Positions 51,443 through 59,656 of a DNA stretch of 64,000 nt are shown in pieces (position 1 is the stretch's first letter; the number at the start of each line of letters is the position of its first letter). The stretch comes from JAAFJU01 sp043764895 (GTDB lineage: Bacteria > Cyanobacteriota > Cyanobacteriia > Leptolyngbyales > Leptolyngbyaceae). The DNA is taken from positions 32,891 to 96,890 of the forward strand of contig JAYUJY010000031.1 in assembly GCA_043764895.1 (NCBI GenBank). The letters run 5' to 3'. Under the pieces are notes generated by a model that searched no databases, was not told the DNA's origin, and worked only from the letters and a program-made list of their open reading frames with translations. Made by a program: the position numbers and the translations under genes.

Positions 51443-51502
51443 GCGATCGCTAGATGCTATGCCTCAAGCCACCCAATTCAAATGAGAAACCGGAATCGAC
51501 GC

Positions 51503-51889
51503 TTAAGTGTATTGTAACGATTCCCGTTCCGGGAGGCTTTGCCAACGATCGCAACTCAAGACAGAAGGTAATTCTCGGCCTTCTAGAAGATAAGATTGAA
51601 TGATTTGATGGAGAGAACTTAATCCATTTTGAAAGGCTTCTTCATAACTTGAACCTCGCGTAATGAATTGTGGCTCAGGGAATTCGGGAAGATGAACAAC
51701 GAAAGCTTCATCAGTCGCAGACCACTGAATTAACAGTCCGTAACGAAGGGTTGGATTCCGATCGTTGAGCAATTGGGCTAGGTCTTGTAAGTTTGGATCT
51801 TCTGCGATTAATTCAGCAACTCGATCGTTCACTCGTTGACGTTGTTCGGGGGATAATCCTTCCATTGCGGTATTCAGATGAATCGTCAT
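51503..51889 (-). CDS. Antitoxin: HigA-like neck fused to HicB-like domain
   Basis: 128 residues. The N-terminus AMEGLSPEQRQRVNDRVAEL, IAEDPNLQDL resembles the helical segment that precedes the HTH in HigA/XRE antitoxins. The HTH itself is absent; instead residues 48-105 read RYGLLIQWSATDEAFVVHLP, a HicB-like fold (RGSSYEEAFQNGLSSLHQII). The last 17 or so residues and the stop lie in a dispersed repeat (51518-51550). Its start codon overlaps the stop of the upstream HigB toxin (TAATG). Confidence 0.7.
   Translation of the reverse strand: MTIHLNTAMEGLSPEQRQRVNDRVAELIAEDPNLQDLAQLLNDRNPTLRYGLLIQWSATDEAFVVHLPEFPEPQFITRGSSYEEAFQNGLSSLHQIIQSYLLEGRELPSVLSCDRWQSLPERESLQYT
51518..51550. repeat. Dispersed GATTCCCGTTCCGGGAGGC repeat
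   Basis: ACGATTCCCGTTCCGGGAGG plus CTTTGCCAACG, also present at 18682-18740 where a 22-bp segment splits it. It writes the 3' end of the antitoxin gene 51503-51889. Confidence 0.7.
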
Positions 51890-52251
51890 TATTTGGGATT
51901 CTCCTTAACTTTAACTAAATGATCACAAAAGCGACGATCGGCAACTTCGATGAGTTGCTGATAAAAGCGTTTCTGGCTTCGTCCGACCTTATTTCCTGCG
52001 GTGAGCAGAATGGCAGAACGTTTCGGATCGAATGCAAAGGCAAGACGCCATACCCCATCATTCGCACTGAACCGAAGCTCCTTCATATTGGCATAATTAG
52101 ACCCATTTAGGGTATCAGCATGAGGACGCTTCAAATTTGGCCCGAGTTGTTCAAGCAATTTAGCTTTAGCCAAAATCTCAGTCCTGACAATTTCTGGGAA
52201 CTCCAAAAACTCCTCATAAAAATCCTCATGAAACTCAACATCCCATCTCAT
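51889..52251 (-). CDS. HigB-type (Gp49-like) toxin
   Basis: 120 residues: MRWDVEFHEDFYEEFLEFPE, VRTEILAKAKLLEQLGPNLK, RPHADTLNGSNYANMKELRF and GVWRLAFAFDPKRSAILLTA match the phage-derived Gp49-like HigB family of RelE-fold mRNA interferases. The downstream gene is in the antitoxin position (toxin-first order, as normal for higBA). Confidence 0.88.
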   Translation of the reverse strand: MRWDVEFHEDFYEEFLEFPEIVRTEILAKAKLLEQLGPNLKRPHADTLNGSNYANMKELRFSANDGVWRLAFAFDPKRSAILLTAGNKVGRSQKRFYQQLIEVADRRFCDHLVKVKENPK

Positions 52252-52290
52252 ATCAATTTATCGGGTTCCACGATCGTTGTATATTACACC

Positions 52291-52485
52291 TCAAGCCCCC
52301 AAATCCAAATGAGCAACCGGAATCGCCTCAGTCCGTTCTGCTGTCCACGCGCCCGTCGCGATCGCATGAACACCATGCAAAATATCTGCTGAATAATATC
52401 GATTGCCGCAATTGTCGCAGATCCCGATCACCACATTCTCCAGAACTACAAACCCATCGCGATGCTTAAATGCTTCACGTCTCAC
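52291..52485 (-). pseudogene. YgiT-type zinc-finger antitoxin, 5'-truncated
   Basis: Reads TVRREAFKHRDGFVVLENVV, then IGICDNCGNRYYSADILHGV, the second CxxC knuckle and helix of YgiT/MqsA-like proteins. In frame upstream one finds PGAGTVKPK and then a TAA, so the first CxxC and start are gone. A GTG at 52485 could still open a 64-residue product with only one zinc pair. No partner toxin is present. The stretch 52486-52716 shows no other gene. Confidence 0.55.
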
Positions 52486-52716
52486 TGTTTTTGGCTTAAC
52501 CGTGCCTGCACCCGGTTAAGCGATTCTCTTCGAGAAGTTAACACCAACGGTCTTCTGTCGTCAGTGCTCAAGCTGCGAAGGCATTTTTCTCCGTCCTTTA
52601 GAAAGGGCATTACCATAAATCGAACTCCGCTCAATCTTAATCTTGACATCAGTGGACCGGGCGGAGTCGAAGTTCATAACACTGGGACGTTGTTTTATGT
52701 TTTTATTCAGGCTCCC

Positions 52717-54243
52717 TTATAGCTCCAACTGTGTCGCCACTGCTTGAGTTGTATCGATCGTCTTTACGAATGCCTGTTCAGCGCCCGTAAAGCTTTCAAA
52801 ACTCTGATGACTCAACACCGCAACATCCGCATCCGCAATGTCTCCCGATCGAGCAGCAACCCGAGCCTTTAACACCGCGATCGGAGCCTCGCAATGGAGG
52901 AACTGGACAGGGATTCCGGCGGCTTTGGCTTGGGCTAGCACGGGATCTCGCAGAGCAATGCGATCGTACTTCGCATCTAGAATTACCGTCTGACCCTGAG
53001 ACGCAAGGGGCACCCCTAGGGCTAGGAGTCGATCGTAGGTTTTGGCGGTCATCTCAGCGGAATAGATTGCATCGTCGCCTTTTTGATCGATGGGGATTCC
53101 GGCAAGGTGTTTGCGGATGGCGTCCGATCGCAGATGAATGGCGGATTTCGATCGGGCTAGGGCGCTGGCGGTGGTGCTTTTACCGGAGCCGGAGAGGCCC
53201 GCCATGACGATGAGCTGACCGTGGGTGGTTTGGGTGTAGTCGTAGGCTAGACGGTAGTAGTCAGCGGCGGTTTTGGCGGATTCGATTTTGACCGCTTCGG
53301 GGATGCCGGGATCGTCCAATAAGAATGAGGTGACCTTGGCCCGGACGTAAGCTTGGCGGCTGAGGTACAGCGGTAGAACTTGGGCACCTTCGTAGTCGCC
53401 TGTGGTCTCTAAATACGTATTCAGCAGCAGGTTGGCGTAGTCCGATCGACCGCGTGCATCGAGATCCATACAGACAAAAGCTAGGTCATACATCGTGTCT
53501 ACAAACCGAAATGGCTCGTTGAACTCGATACAATCAAACAGCAACATTTCGCCGTTCCAGTAGGCGATGTTGCGCAAATGAATATCGCCGTGACATTCGC
53601 GGATTTTGTTAGCTTTTACGCGGGATTCAAAAAGAATGGGTTGTGTCTCAAAGATCCGATCGCTGTAGGCTTTGGTCGCATCCCATTGGGCTTGGGTTTG
53701 GGCGCGATCGATGTATCCGGTGCTTTGGCTGTAGTTCTCATCGAAGGCTTGGCGGATGGCGGCAACGGTCCCGTAAGTTCGGATATGATCGTTGCTGTCG
53801 GCTTGGGCGTGGAATTTGGCGAGTTCTTTGGCGAGGGTGACGATGAGGTCTTCGGTTAAGGTGCCCTTGTCGAACATTTCACTCAGGAGTGCGTCCTGGG
53901 GGAACTGCTGCATTTTGACGGCGTACTCGACGGGGGTGCCTTCGCCGCTGATGGCAAACCGATCGCCGGATTGCGTCACAGGAACGACGCCGAGGTAGAG
54001 TTTTCCGGCCCCGCGTTGATTGAGTCGGACTTCTTCTGCGGCAAAGTGTTGACGTTTCTCTAAGGTCGAAAAATCTAAGAACCCAAAGTTAACGGCTTTC
54101 TTCAATTTGTATACAAAGTCGCCTGTCAGAAACACATAAGAAATGTGAGTTTGAATCAGTTCGACGGGTTCGGTGACGGGATGGGGGTAGAAGTCAGCCT
54201 TCAACATGGCCTGAATGACGGGTGGCAGTATAGCATCGCTCAC
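52717..54243 (-). CDS. Bifunctional phosphotransferase-like / P-loop kinase protein
   Basis: 508 residues. The N-terminal two thirds resemble an aminoglycoside-phosphotransferase-like kinase: VFLTGDFVYKLKKAVNFGF with the ATP-site lysine, ECHGDIHLRNIAY (catalytic loop, HGDxHxxN) and LFDCIEFNEPFRFVD (metal site). The C-terminal third is an AAA_33 P-loop kinase with Walker A MAGLSGSGKSTTASAL and DAKYDRIALRD. Such fusions are widespread and of unknown substrate. It is not obviously part of the defence genes around it. Confidence 0.85.
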   Translation of the reverse strand: MSDAILPPVIQAMLKADFYPHPVTEPVELIQTHISYVFLTGDFVYKLKKAVNFGFLDFSTLEKRQHFAAEEVRLNQRGAGKLYLGVVPVTQSGDRFAISGEGTPVEYAVKMQQFPQDALLSEMFDKGTLTEDLIVTLAKELAKFHAQADSNDHIRTYGTVAAIRQAFDENYSQSTGYIDRAQTQAQWDATKAYSDRIFETQPILFESRVKANKIRECHGDIHLRNIAYWNGEMLLFDCIEFNEPFRFVDTMYDLAFVCMDLDARGRSDYANLLLNTYLETTGDYEGAQVLPLYLSRQAYVRAKVTSFLLDDPGIPEAVKIESAKTAADYYRLAYDYTQTTHGQLIVMAGLSGSGKSTTASALARSKSAIHLRSDAIRKHLAGIPIDQKGDDAIYSAEMTAKTYDRLLALGVPLASQGQTVILDAKYDRIALRDPVLAQAKAAGIPVQFLHCEAPIAVLKARVAARSGDIADADVAVLSHQSFESFTGAEQAFVKTIDTTQAVATQLEL

Positions 54244-54404
54244 AAGCGTTATCTCCTAGAGGTTCTTGATGATTCACGGTTTCCCGATGTCTCTAAAATA
54301 CCGGAAATCGGTGATTCCTCGTAGAACTCCGATCGCAGCTTCATTGGATCTACAAACTCGACGCTTCCAAATGACCAACAGCGGAACAACTGTACGACGT
54401 CTCC

Positions 54405-54455
54405 CGCAGCGATCGAAAATCCCCTTGCACGACATTAGATTTCGGATGATCATCG
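54405..54455. repeat. Dispersed ~50-bp repeat, copy 1
   Basis: TCCCGCAGCGATCGAAAATC-CCCTTGCACGACATTAGATTTCGGATG, about 85 percent like 55934-55980. On the minus strand both read as peptide: HPKSNVVQGDFRSLRE here and HPKPKVVQGNLRSLRE there, suggesting the conserved C-terminus of a lost gene. Confidence 0.6.
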
Positions 54456-54504
54456 TTCTCTTCAACCTGATATAATTATAATGAATACTCCCATAGGAGA
54501 TATT

Positions 54505-54720
54505 ATGCCGACTAGTTTCACTATTAATCCTGAACTTCTTCAAGAAGCGATCGATCTTCAGACTGATACACCGATCGAAGTGTTGGTTGAAAAAGCGTTG
54601 CGGGATTATATCGATCAGTATAAGCGACTCAAAGTGATTGAATTGTTTGGGACGATCGATTATGACGAAGATTATGATTATAAAGAGCAGAGAGCAGTTG
54701 GATATAGTTCTATTGTTTAG
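54505..54720 (+). CDS. VapB-like antitoxin, apparently orphan
   Basis: From ATG 54505, 71 residues: MPTSFTINPELLQEAIDLQT, then DTPIEVLVEKALRDYIDQYK and an acidic tail with FGTIDYDEDYDYKEQ. This is the DUF2191/VapB-like pattern in which the acidic tail binds a PIN toxin. No PIN toxin follows; the next gene is a DUF6883 remnant. Confidence 0.72.
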   Translation: MPTSFTINPELLQEAIDLQTDTPIEVLVEKALRDYIDQYKRLKVIELFGTIDYDEDYDYKEQRAVGYSSIV

Positions 54721-54753
54721 TCTTGAATTCCATCCTGTATTTTTCCTCAATCT

Positions 54754-54885
54754 ATGAAACTTCCCAATGGCGATCGGGTATTCATCCCAATGGAAAAGAT
54801 CACAGGCTATTGTCTGAATCCAAATCACTCAAAAGGTAAGCATGATTCTGATGTGCCTCGTTTAGTCACTGCGTTTATTAAATAA
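54754..54885 (+). pseudogene. DUF6883 protein, C-terminally truncated
   Basis: 43 codons: MKLPNGDRVFIPMEKITGYC, LNPNHSKGKHDSDVP, then diverging and stopping. The start is the DUF6883 signature (LPN...I...KL..Y.L.P.H..GKHKA) but the family normally runs to about 100 residues. It is followed by a DUF4926 gene, its usual partner. Confidence 0.6.
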
Positions 54886-55167
54886 TTGATGATGGTTTTA
54901 CCTAAATTGCTTGACACGGTTGCTGTACTAATATCGCTGAATGCCGATCGGTTGCTTCAGGTGGAGTCGGAGGCGATTGCGCGGTTGCCATTGCCGATCG
55001 GTTTGGTGGGGACGGTGGTAGAGGTATACGAGGAGAGTGGGCGGTATTTGGTGGAGTTTGCGGATGGGCGGGGTTGTGAATATGCAATGTCGATTTTGTT
55101 AGCGACTGAGTTACTGGTGGTTCATTTAGAGTTGGAATCTGTTAATCCTAATTTAATCGCAGCTTAA
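54886..55167 (+). CDS. DUF4926 protein
   Basis: 93 residues from ATG 54889/54892 (the first codons are weak): LPKLLDTVAVLISLNADRLL, then LPIGLVGTVVEVYEESGRYL and VEFADGRGCEYAMSILLATE. This SH3-like family usually follows DUF6883 genes in cyanobacteria, possibly as a toxin-immunity pair. Here the DUF6883 partner is truncated. Confidence 0.72.
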   Translation: MMMVLPKLLDTVAVLISLNADRLLQVESEAIARLPLPIGLVGTVVEVYEESGRYLVEFADGRGCEYAMSILLATELLVVHLELESVNPNLIAA

Positions 55168-55267
55168 TGGGACAAGAAATCGTATTTCTATTCTTCAACT
55201 TACCATTTCTAATTCTTCTCTCGATCGCGCATAATGGAATGGTCGATTTTATTTGGAGAGAAGACCG

Positions 55268-55543
55268 ATGCAACTGCATGAACGTTTAATCCAAGAGACG
55301 GAAGGGTTGCCAGAACCGATGCTGGTGGAGATGCTGTATTTTTTGCGAGGGTTGAAAGGGCGATCGGCTCAGGATGATTTGCCTATAGTTGATTGTCAAG
55401 TACTACTGGATCGAGTTGAATATCTAGAGACGGTGTTGGGGATTCAGAAGGGATTGGCGTCGTTCGACCGGGGTGAGGGAATTCCGGTGGATGAGGCATT
55501 CGAGAGTTTACGTCAGAAGTTTAGTATCCCATCTCGGTCATGA
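55268..55543 (+). CDS. Antitoxin of RelE/ParE-type module
   Basis: 91 residues from ATG 55268: MQLHERLIQETEGLPEPMLV, EMLYFLRGLKG, and a C-terminus FDRGEGIPVDEAFESLRQKF typical of small cyanobacterial antitoxins (DUF2281-like start). It overlaps the toxin start by 4 bp. Confidence 0.82.
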   Translation: MQLHERLIQETEGLPEPMLVEMLYFLRGLKGRSAQDDLPIVDCQVLLDRVEYLETVLGIQKGLASFDRGEGIPVDEAFESLRQKFSIPSRS

Positions 55544-55857
55544 CCTATCAAGTTACGGTTCAGCCGGAGGAATTTCAGGAAATCGAGAAGAGTTATCGAT
55601 GGTTGTGTGATAACCGGACTCCTGATTTAGCGAATGATTGGTATAACGATCTGCAAGAGGCGATCGATTCATTGAAAACCTTTCCTCGGCGTTGTCCGAT
55701 CGCTCCTGAGGCAAGTTTTTTCGATCGAGAGGTTCGGCAATTGATCATGGGAAAGCGATCGAAGTACCGAATTTTATACGTTGTTGAAGATGACCGTGTT
55801 TCTATTCTACATATTCGTCACAGTCGTCAATCTCGATCGTTTGAAGATGAGGAATGA
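55540..55857 (+). CDS. RelE/ParE-type toxin
   Basis: 105 residues: MTYQVTVQPEEFQEIEKSYR, LQEAIDSLKTFPRRCPIAPE, FFDREVRQLIMGKRSKYRIL and VSILHIRHSRQSRS are ParE/RelE blocks with the typical HIRH motif. It is coupled by ATGA overlap to the upstream antitoxin. Confidence 0.88.
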   Translation: MTYQVTVQPEEFQEIEKSYRWLCDNRTPDLANDWYNDLQEAIDSLKTFPRRCPIAPEASFFDREVRQLIMGKRSKYRILYVVEDDRVSILHIRHSRQSRSFEDEE

Positions 55858-56064
55858 AGGTCGATCGCATCTTGGTCAATCCCAAGTAACCCTTTCTCAC
55901 TTCAACATTCTAAATTCTAAATTCCCATCTTCTCCCGTAACGATCGCAAATTCCCTTGTACGACTTTAGGTTTCGGATGCGTTTGCAATAGCGTTTGTTC
56001 GGAATGATGATTTGCATCTTTTCAATGTTGACGATCGCACTTCATCGATCGAGTATGAGAACGC

Positions 56065-56319
56065 TTATTCCCAAAAGATCAGGGGAATAAATGCCACATC
56101 TTCGGGTGTTTCGACGAAGCATTCGATCGCGATGTCTCGTCCTTCAGCTTTAGAGACGGCGCGATAGACTTCATCTCGATCGATCGAGTGCGCTAGGACT
56201 TCGCCTTTGAGCGGTTGGAGGTTGCGATCGATCTCGGTGTAGGCGATTAAGACCCATTCCCCGTCGTAGCGTTGACGGATTTGTTCTAGGGTCAAAATGG
56301 TGGGGCTTTGGAGGTCCAT
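56065..56319 (-). CDS. Hypothetical cyanobacterial protein, 84 residues
   Basis: Reads ILTLEQIRQRYDGEWVLIAY, TEIDRNLQPLKGEVLAHSID, RDEVYRAVSKAEGRDIAIEC. This small soluble family is common in cyanobacteria, often near toxin-antitoxin genes, without assigned role. A GGAG-like site (GGAGCAAATAACCC) lies before the start. Confidence 0.7.
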   Translation of the reverse strand: MDLQSPTILTLEQIRQRYDGEWVLIAYTEIDRNLQPLKGEVLAHSIDRDEVYRAVSKAEGRDIAIECFVETPEDVAFIPLIFWE

Positions 56320-56433
56320 AGGGTTATTTGCTCCTTGTTACTGTCTTTCTATTTTAGCGCAACGATCGCGTGTCCTTTTCACCTCACAATTCAACATTCA
56401 CAATTGAAATAATCCTTCTCACATACTGAACTT

Positions 56434-58542
56434 TCACTTCTTCCCTTTCTTCGGTTTTGCACCAAAGGCTTTGGAATTTGTTGGCTTTTTGGGCGTGGAC
56501 TTCGGATTGTAGAGATCATTCTTTTTGAGATTGGATAAGAGCGTTTGAATTTTTTGAGTTTCGGGATGATCGATTGGCAAGCACTCATAACAAATTTCCA
56601 GCCATCTCATTAATAAAGTACCTGCGCGGAAATATTTATTGTTCGAGAGGTATAGCTTTACCAGGTTATGGAGCACTGTGAATGAGAGTGGATAGTCGGT
56701 CCCTAGCTCTTCACAAACGAATAGCGCACGCTTATAGAAGTCTTCCGCTTCGCTGTTATTCATCATCAATGAGTACAATACAGCCAAATCATTAAGACTC
56801 ATTACCGTATCAGGATGTCGGTCGCCTAACATAGATTTTCTGATACCCAACACAGATTCATATAGAGGTAATGCTCGATCGTAATTTTCTGTCAATCTAT
56901 ATAAATTTGCTAAATCATTCATGCAAAATGCCGTCTCAGGATGCCGATCGCCTAACTGAGATTTAGTGATTTCTAAAGCTAATTCATATAAGATTAATGC
57001 TTGATCTGATTTTCCAGTCAATTGACAGAAATTCGCAAAATTATTTATGCTAATTGCTGTGGAGAGATGTCGATCGCCCAACACAGATTTTTTGATTTCC
57101 AATGTCTGTTCATATAACAGAAGTGCAGAATCATAATCTCCTATTGCTTCATATAATAGTGCTAAGTTATTCATGACTCCCGCTGTAGATGGATGTCGAT
57201 CACTTAACTCCAACTTAATAATTTCTAATGCCTTTTCGTACAATGGTAGTGCCAAATCATCACGTCCCATTAGATAGTATAAATATCCCAGATTATTCAG
57301 TGCTTCCGACGTGTCGGCATGTTGATTGCCCAGCTCTGAATTCCTAATTTCTAATGCAGATTCAAACAGAAGCAGTGCATTTTTATACTGTCCCATTACT
57401 TGATACAATGCCGCCAGATTATTCATACTCGTTGCAGTATCGAGATGCCGATCGCCTAATTCAACTTGCCTAATTGCTAATGCCTGTTCTGATAACGGTA
57501 TTGCATTCCGATAATGTCCATGTACACGATACTGCTCTGCAACATTCATCATCACATCTGTACATCTCAACCGTACTGCCTGAGCATCCTCCGTCCCCGC
57601 CAACTTCTCCCGCAAAAACTCCCGCACCAACGAATGCAATCGATAGCCTTCCTCCGTCCGCTCCACCAGACTCCGCTTCACCAACACCCGATCGAGAATC
57701 TCCTCCACATCCTCCTCATCCACACAAGCGTTCACCCAAGCCAACTCGATCGCCCCCAACGCAAACACCCCCAACACCATCGCCACCCGCCGCGCCTCCT
57801 CCGCCAACGGCTCCCAACTCAACTCGATCGCCGCCCGCACATTTCGCCCATAGTCCATCTCCTGTGGCACCTCATCGATCGATCGCGCATCCAACGCCTT
57901 CGCCTGCAACTGCCCAAACACCGAACCGATCGTCCCCGTCTCCGACAAATATCGACCCACCAGTTCGATCGCCAACGGCAAATATCCCAACCACTCACAC
58001 AACTCACCCGCCGCCCCATCGTCCCACTTCACCCGATGCAGATCCCCAACGATCGATCGCAACAGTTCGATCGCCGCATCCGGCAACAACACCTGCAACT
58101 CCAACCGCTTCACCGGAGACTGCATCTTCACCCGCGTCGTCATCAACACCTGAAACAATCCCTGCTTCGGCAACAACGCCTTCACCGCCCCATAATCCTC
58201 CACATCATCCAACACCACCAACTTCGATTCCCCAAACCGTTCCTCCCACCGTCCAAAATAGTATTGAACAATCTGTTCCTCGGTCCAATCCGCCTGTAAC
58301 TCCACCCGCAGTTCCATCCGATCGACATAACCCAACACATCCAACGCGATCGATCGCCCCGACAGCCACCACACGCCACCAGGATAATCCGATCGATGCC
58401 GCATCACACATCGCCGCGCCAACGTCGTCTTCCCCACGCCGCCCATCCCGACCGCCGCGATCGCCACTCGGTCATTCCCCTGCAACAACGCATGAAGATC
58501 CTTTATTTCCCGATCGCGTCCGACGAAAATGGTCTCCCCCAA
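56434..58542 (-). CDS. STAND (NB-ARC) NTPase with kinesin-light-chain TPRs
   Basis: 702 residues counted from TTG 58542. NB-ARC motifs: TIFVGRDREIKDL at the start, P-loop VGMGGVGKTTLARRC (31-45), Walker B KLVVLDDVED, sensor VLMTTRVKMQS, GLPL-like GYLPLAIELVGRYLS and a winged-helix region. Eight or so 42-residue TPRs follow (ALLLYEQTLEIKKSVLGDRH, ALPLYESVLGIRKSMLGDRH). It ends in a basic tail (KKPTNSKAFGAKPKKGKK). There is no ATG or GTG and no ribosome-binding site near its start; instead its frame is open back to the TGA of the upstream small gene, with which it shares frame. It may be made by readthrough or be the rear part of a broken fusion. Confidence 0.82.
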   Translation of the reverse strand: MGETIFVGRDREIKDLHALLQGNDRVAIAAVGMGGVGKTTLARRCVMRHRSDYPGGVWWLSGRSIALDVLGYVDRMELRVELQADWTEEQIVQYYFGRWEERFGESKLVVLDDVEDYGAVKALLPKQGLFQVLMTTRVKMQSPVKRLELQVLLPDAAIELLRSIVGDLHRVKWDDGAAGELCEWLGYLPLAIELVGRYLSETGTIGSVFGQLQAKALDARSIDEVPQEMDYGRNVRAAIELSWEPLAEEARRVAMVLGVFALGAIELAWVNACVDEEDVEEILDRVLVKRSLVERTEEGYRLHSLVREFLREKLAGTEDAQAVRLRCTDVMMNVAEQYRVHGHYRNAIPLSEQALAIRQVELGDRHLDTATSMNNLAALYQVMGQYKNALLLFESALEIRNSELGNQHADTSEALNNLGYLYYLMGRDDLALPLYEKALEIIKLELSDRHPSTAGVMNNLALLYEAIGDYDSALLLYEQTLEIKKSVLGDRHLSTAISINNFANFCQLTGKSDQALILYELALEITKSQLGDRHPETAFCMNDLANLYRLTENYDRALPLYESVLGIRKSMLGDRHPDTVMSLNDLAVLYSLMMNNSEAEDFYKRALFVCEELGTDYPLSFTVLHNLVKLYLSNNKYFRAGTLLMRWLEICYECLPIDHPETQKIQTLLSNLKKNDLYNPKSTPKKPTNSKAFGAKPKKGKK

Positions 58543-58602
58543 ATATTCAGGATAAAAGTACGGTGCATCTAACTTTGGCGAAGATGCGATCGGCGACTCC
58601 AG

Positions 58603-58977
58603 TCAAACGTTAAAATTGTTAGTCTGAGGTCCAGAACCAAAGTTCGCGCCATTAATCGTCTCTGCCAACTTCGTCAAACTCGGAAACGCATTCCCTTCTA
58701 GAATTGCTGCCGTTGCAACAGACTCCACTCCTGCTTTCACGGTCGGTTCTGTATCCGCAATCCGACGAACTTCTGCCACAATCTCCGCTTCAAGCACAAC
58801 ATCCCCCGGCTCCAACTGTTTCAGCTTTTCCGCTGTCTCAGGAGACTTGTGCGCGATCGACTTTAACAACTTCTCCCCCGCCGCAAACGTCTTCTCCCCA
58901 ATCTTCTCACCCCACTTCTCCACCACCTTCCCACCGATCACCACCAACACGGGTACTGCCAACGTAATCGGGTCCAT
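58603..58977 (-). CDS. Small helical protein (Bell-like) in frame with downstream STAND gene
   Basis: 124 residues. The N-terminus MDPITLAVPVLVVIGGKVVE is a hydrophobic helix, then KWGEKIGEKTFAAGEKLLKS and further helices; the C-terminus ends NGANFGSGPQTNNFNV, a Gly/Asn/Gln-rich tail like the linkers of NLR-associated proteins. Its TGA stop (58603-58605) is followed in the same frame by CTG GAG TCG CCG ATC, then 20 sense codons up to the STAND NTPase. The N-terminal layout resembles the protein at 42448-42900. It could be an effector domain that is naturally fused to the NTPase and separated here by one stop. Confidence 0.7.
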   Translation of the reverse strand: MDPITLAVPVLVVIGGKVVEKWGEKIGEKTFAAGEKLLKSIAHKSPETAEKLKQLEPGDVVLEAEIVAEVRRIADTEPTVKAGVESVATAAILEGNAFPSLTKLAETINGANFGSGPQTNNFNV

Positions 58978-59173
58978 AACTGCGCTCCTAAAGATGTGCG
59001 TTCACGAAGTATCTCTGTAGAGAGAATCGTCCTACCTCTAGTTATACCCACCCCAAAGAGGATAATCCGTAAAACTTTCGTAAAATATTTCAGACCGCTA
59101 CGATCGACGCTTCACAAATGCAATCTTTAGCGCAAACTCGCGCACTCAATATCAATCCCAGCCGATCGTCGCT

Positions 59174-59302
59174 CTAATGACGCACCGATCGCAACAACGA
59201 ATTAGCAATTTGATGTTTCTGTTCATCCTAACTCTGAATTAATGCATAAAGCCAAATGTTAGAATCAATGAAACAAAGCGGTAATTCTAGATCAGTGCTC
59301 AT
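59174..59302 (-). pseudogene. vapC PIN toxin, nonsense mutation and truncation
   Basis: From ATG 59302 it reads MSTDLELPLCFIDSNIWLYA, LIQS, then TAG where Q is expected, and continues in frame DEQKHQIANSLLRS before losing homology. The first acidic residue (FIDSN) of a PIN domain is present, the others are missing. It overlaps the antitoxin gene by 11 bp. The rest of the gap 58978-59291 shows nothing. Confidence 0.7.
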
Positions 59303-59534
59303 AAATTTCATCCCGAGTCAATGGCGCAAAATTCGCTATCAGCGCGGGATTGTCTAAAAACTCCCGTGAGAATTCAGTATCCATTGCAGATGCCCCTAGC
59401 CCCGTCTGTTGAACGTCTTGCTGAATCAAAATCACATGTACATTTCCTGCTGGATTGAATGAATTTCTATATTTTTCGGGGATAAAGATTACGCCATCCG
59501 TAATTTGTACCTGAAATTCAATAACTGGACGCAT
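59292..59534 (-). CDS. AbrB-like antitoxin without working toxin
   Basis: 80 residues from ATG 59534 (an in-frame start at 59564 is possible): MRPVIEFQVQITDGVIFIPE, KYRNSFNPAGNVHVILIQQD, and an acidic tail EFSREFLDNPALIANFAPLT. It is a swapped-hairpin (AbrB/MazE) type DNA-binding antitoxin. The downstream vapC is broken. Confidence 0.72.
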   Translation of the reverse strand: MRPVIEFQVQITDGVIFIPEKYRNSFNPAGNVHVILIQQDVQQTGLGASAMDTEFSREFLDNPALIANFAPLTRDEIYEH

Positions 59535-59656
59535 AATAACCTGCGGTCTAATGTGTCGCTGCATTCTACAACGATTCCGATCGCCGCACCTCCTTCACAC
59601 TTCCCAAACTGACTGAATTATCTTCATCCCAATTCTCAATTCTCAATTCAACATTC

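Noticed and set aside
52486..52716. Possible structured RNA or IS200/IS605 end between the YgiT remnant and the kinase gene
   Set aside because: A few short hairpins but no transposase, no TnpB and no convincing conserved structure.
57474..58613. Long plus-strand frame rich in Pro, Ser and Thr opposite the second STAND gene
   Set aside because: It is an exact shadow of the NB-ARC/TPR gene, with low-complexity composition created by complementing its codons; no domain is present.
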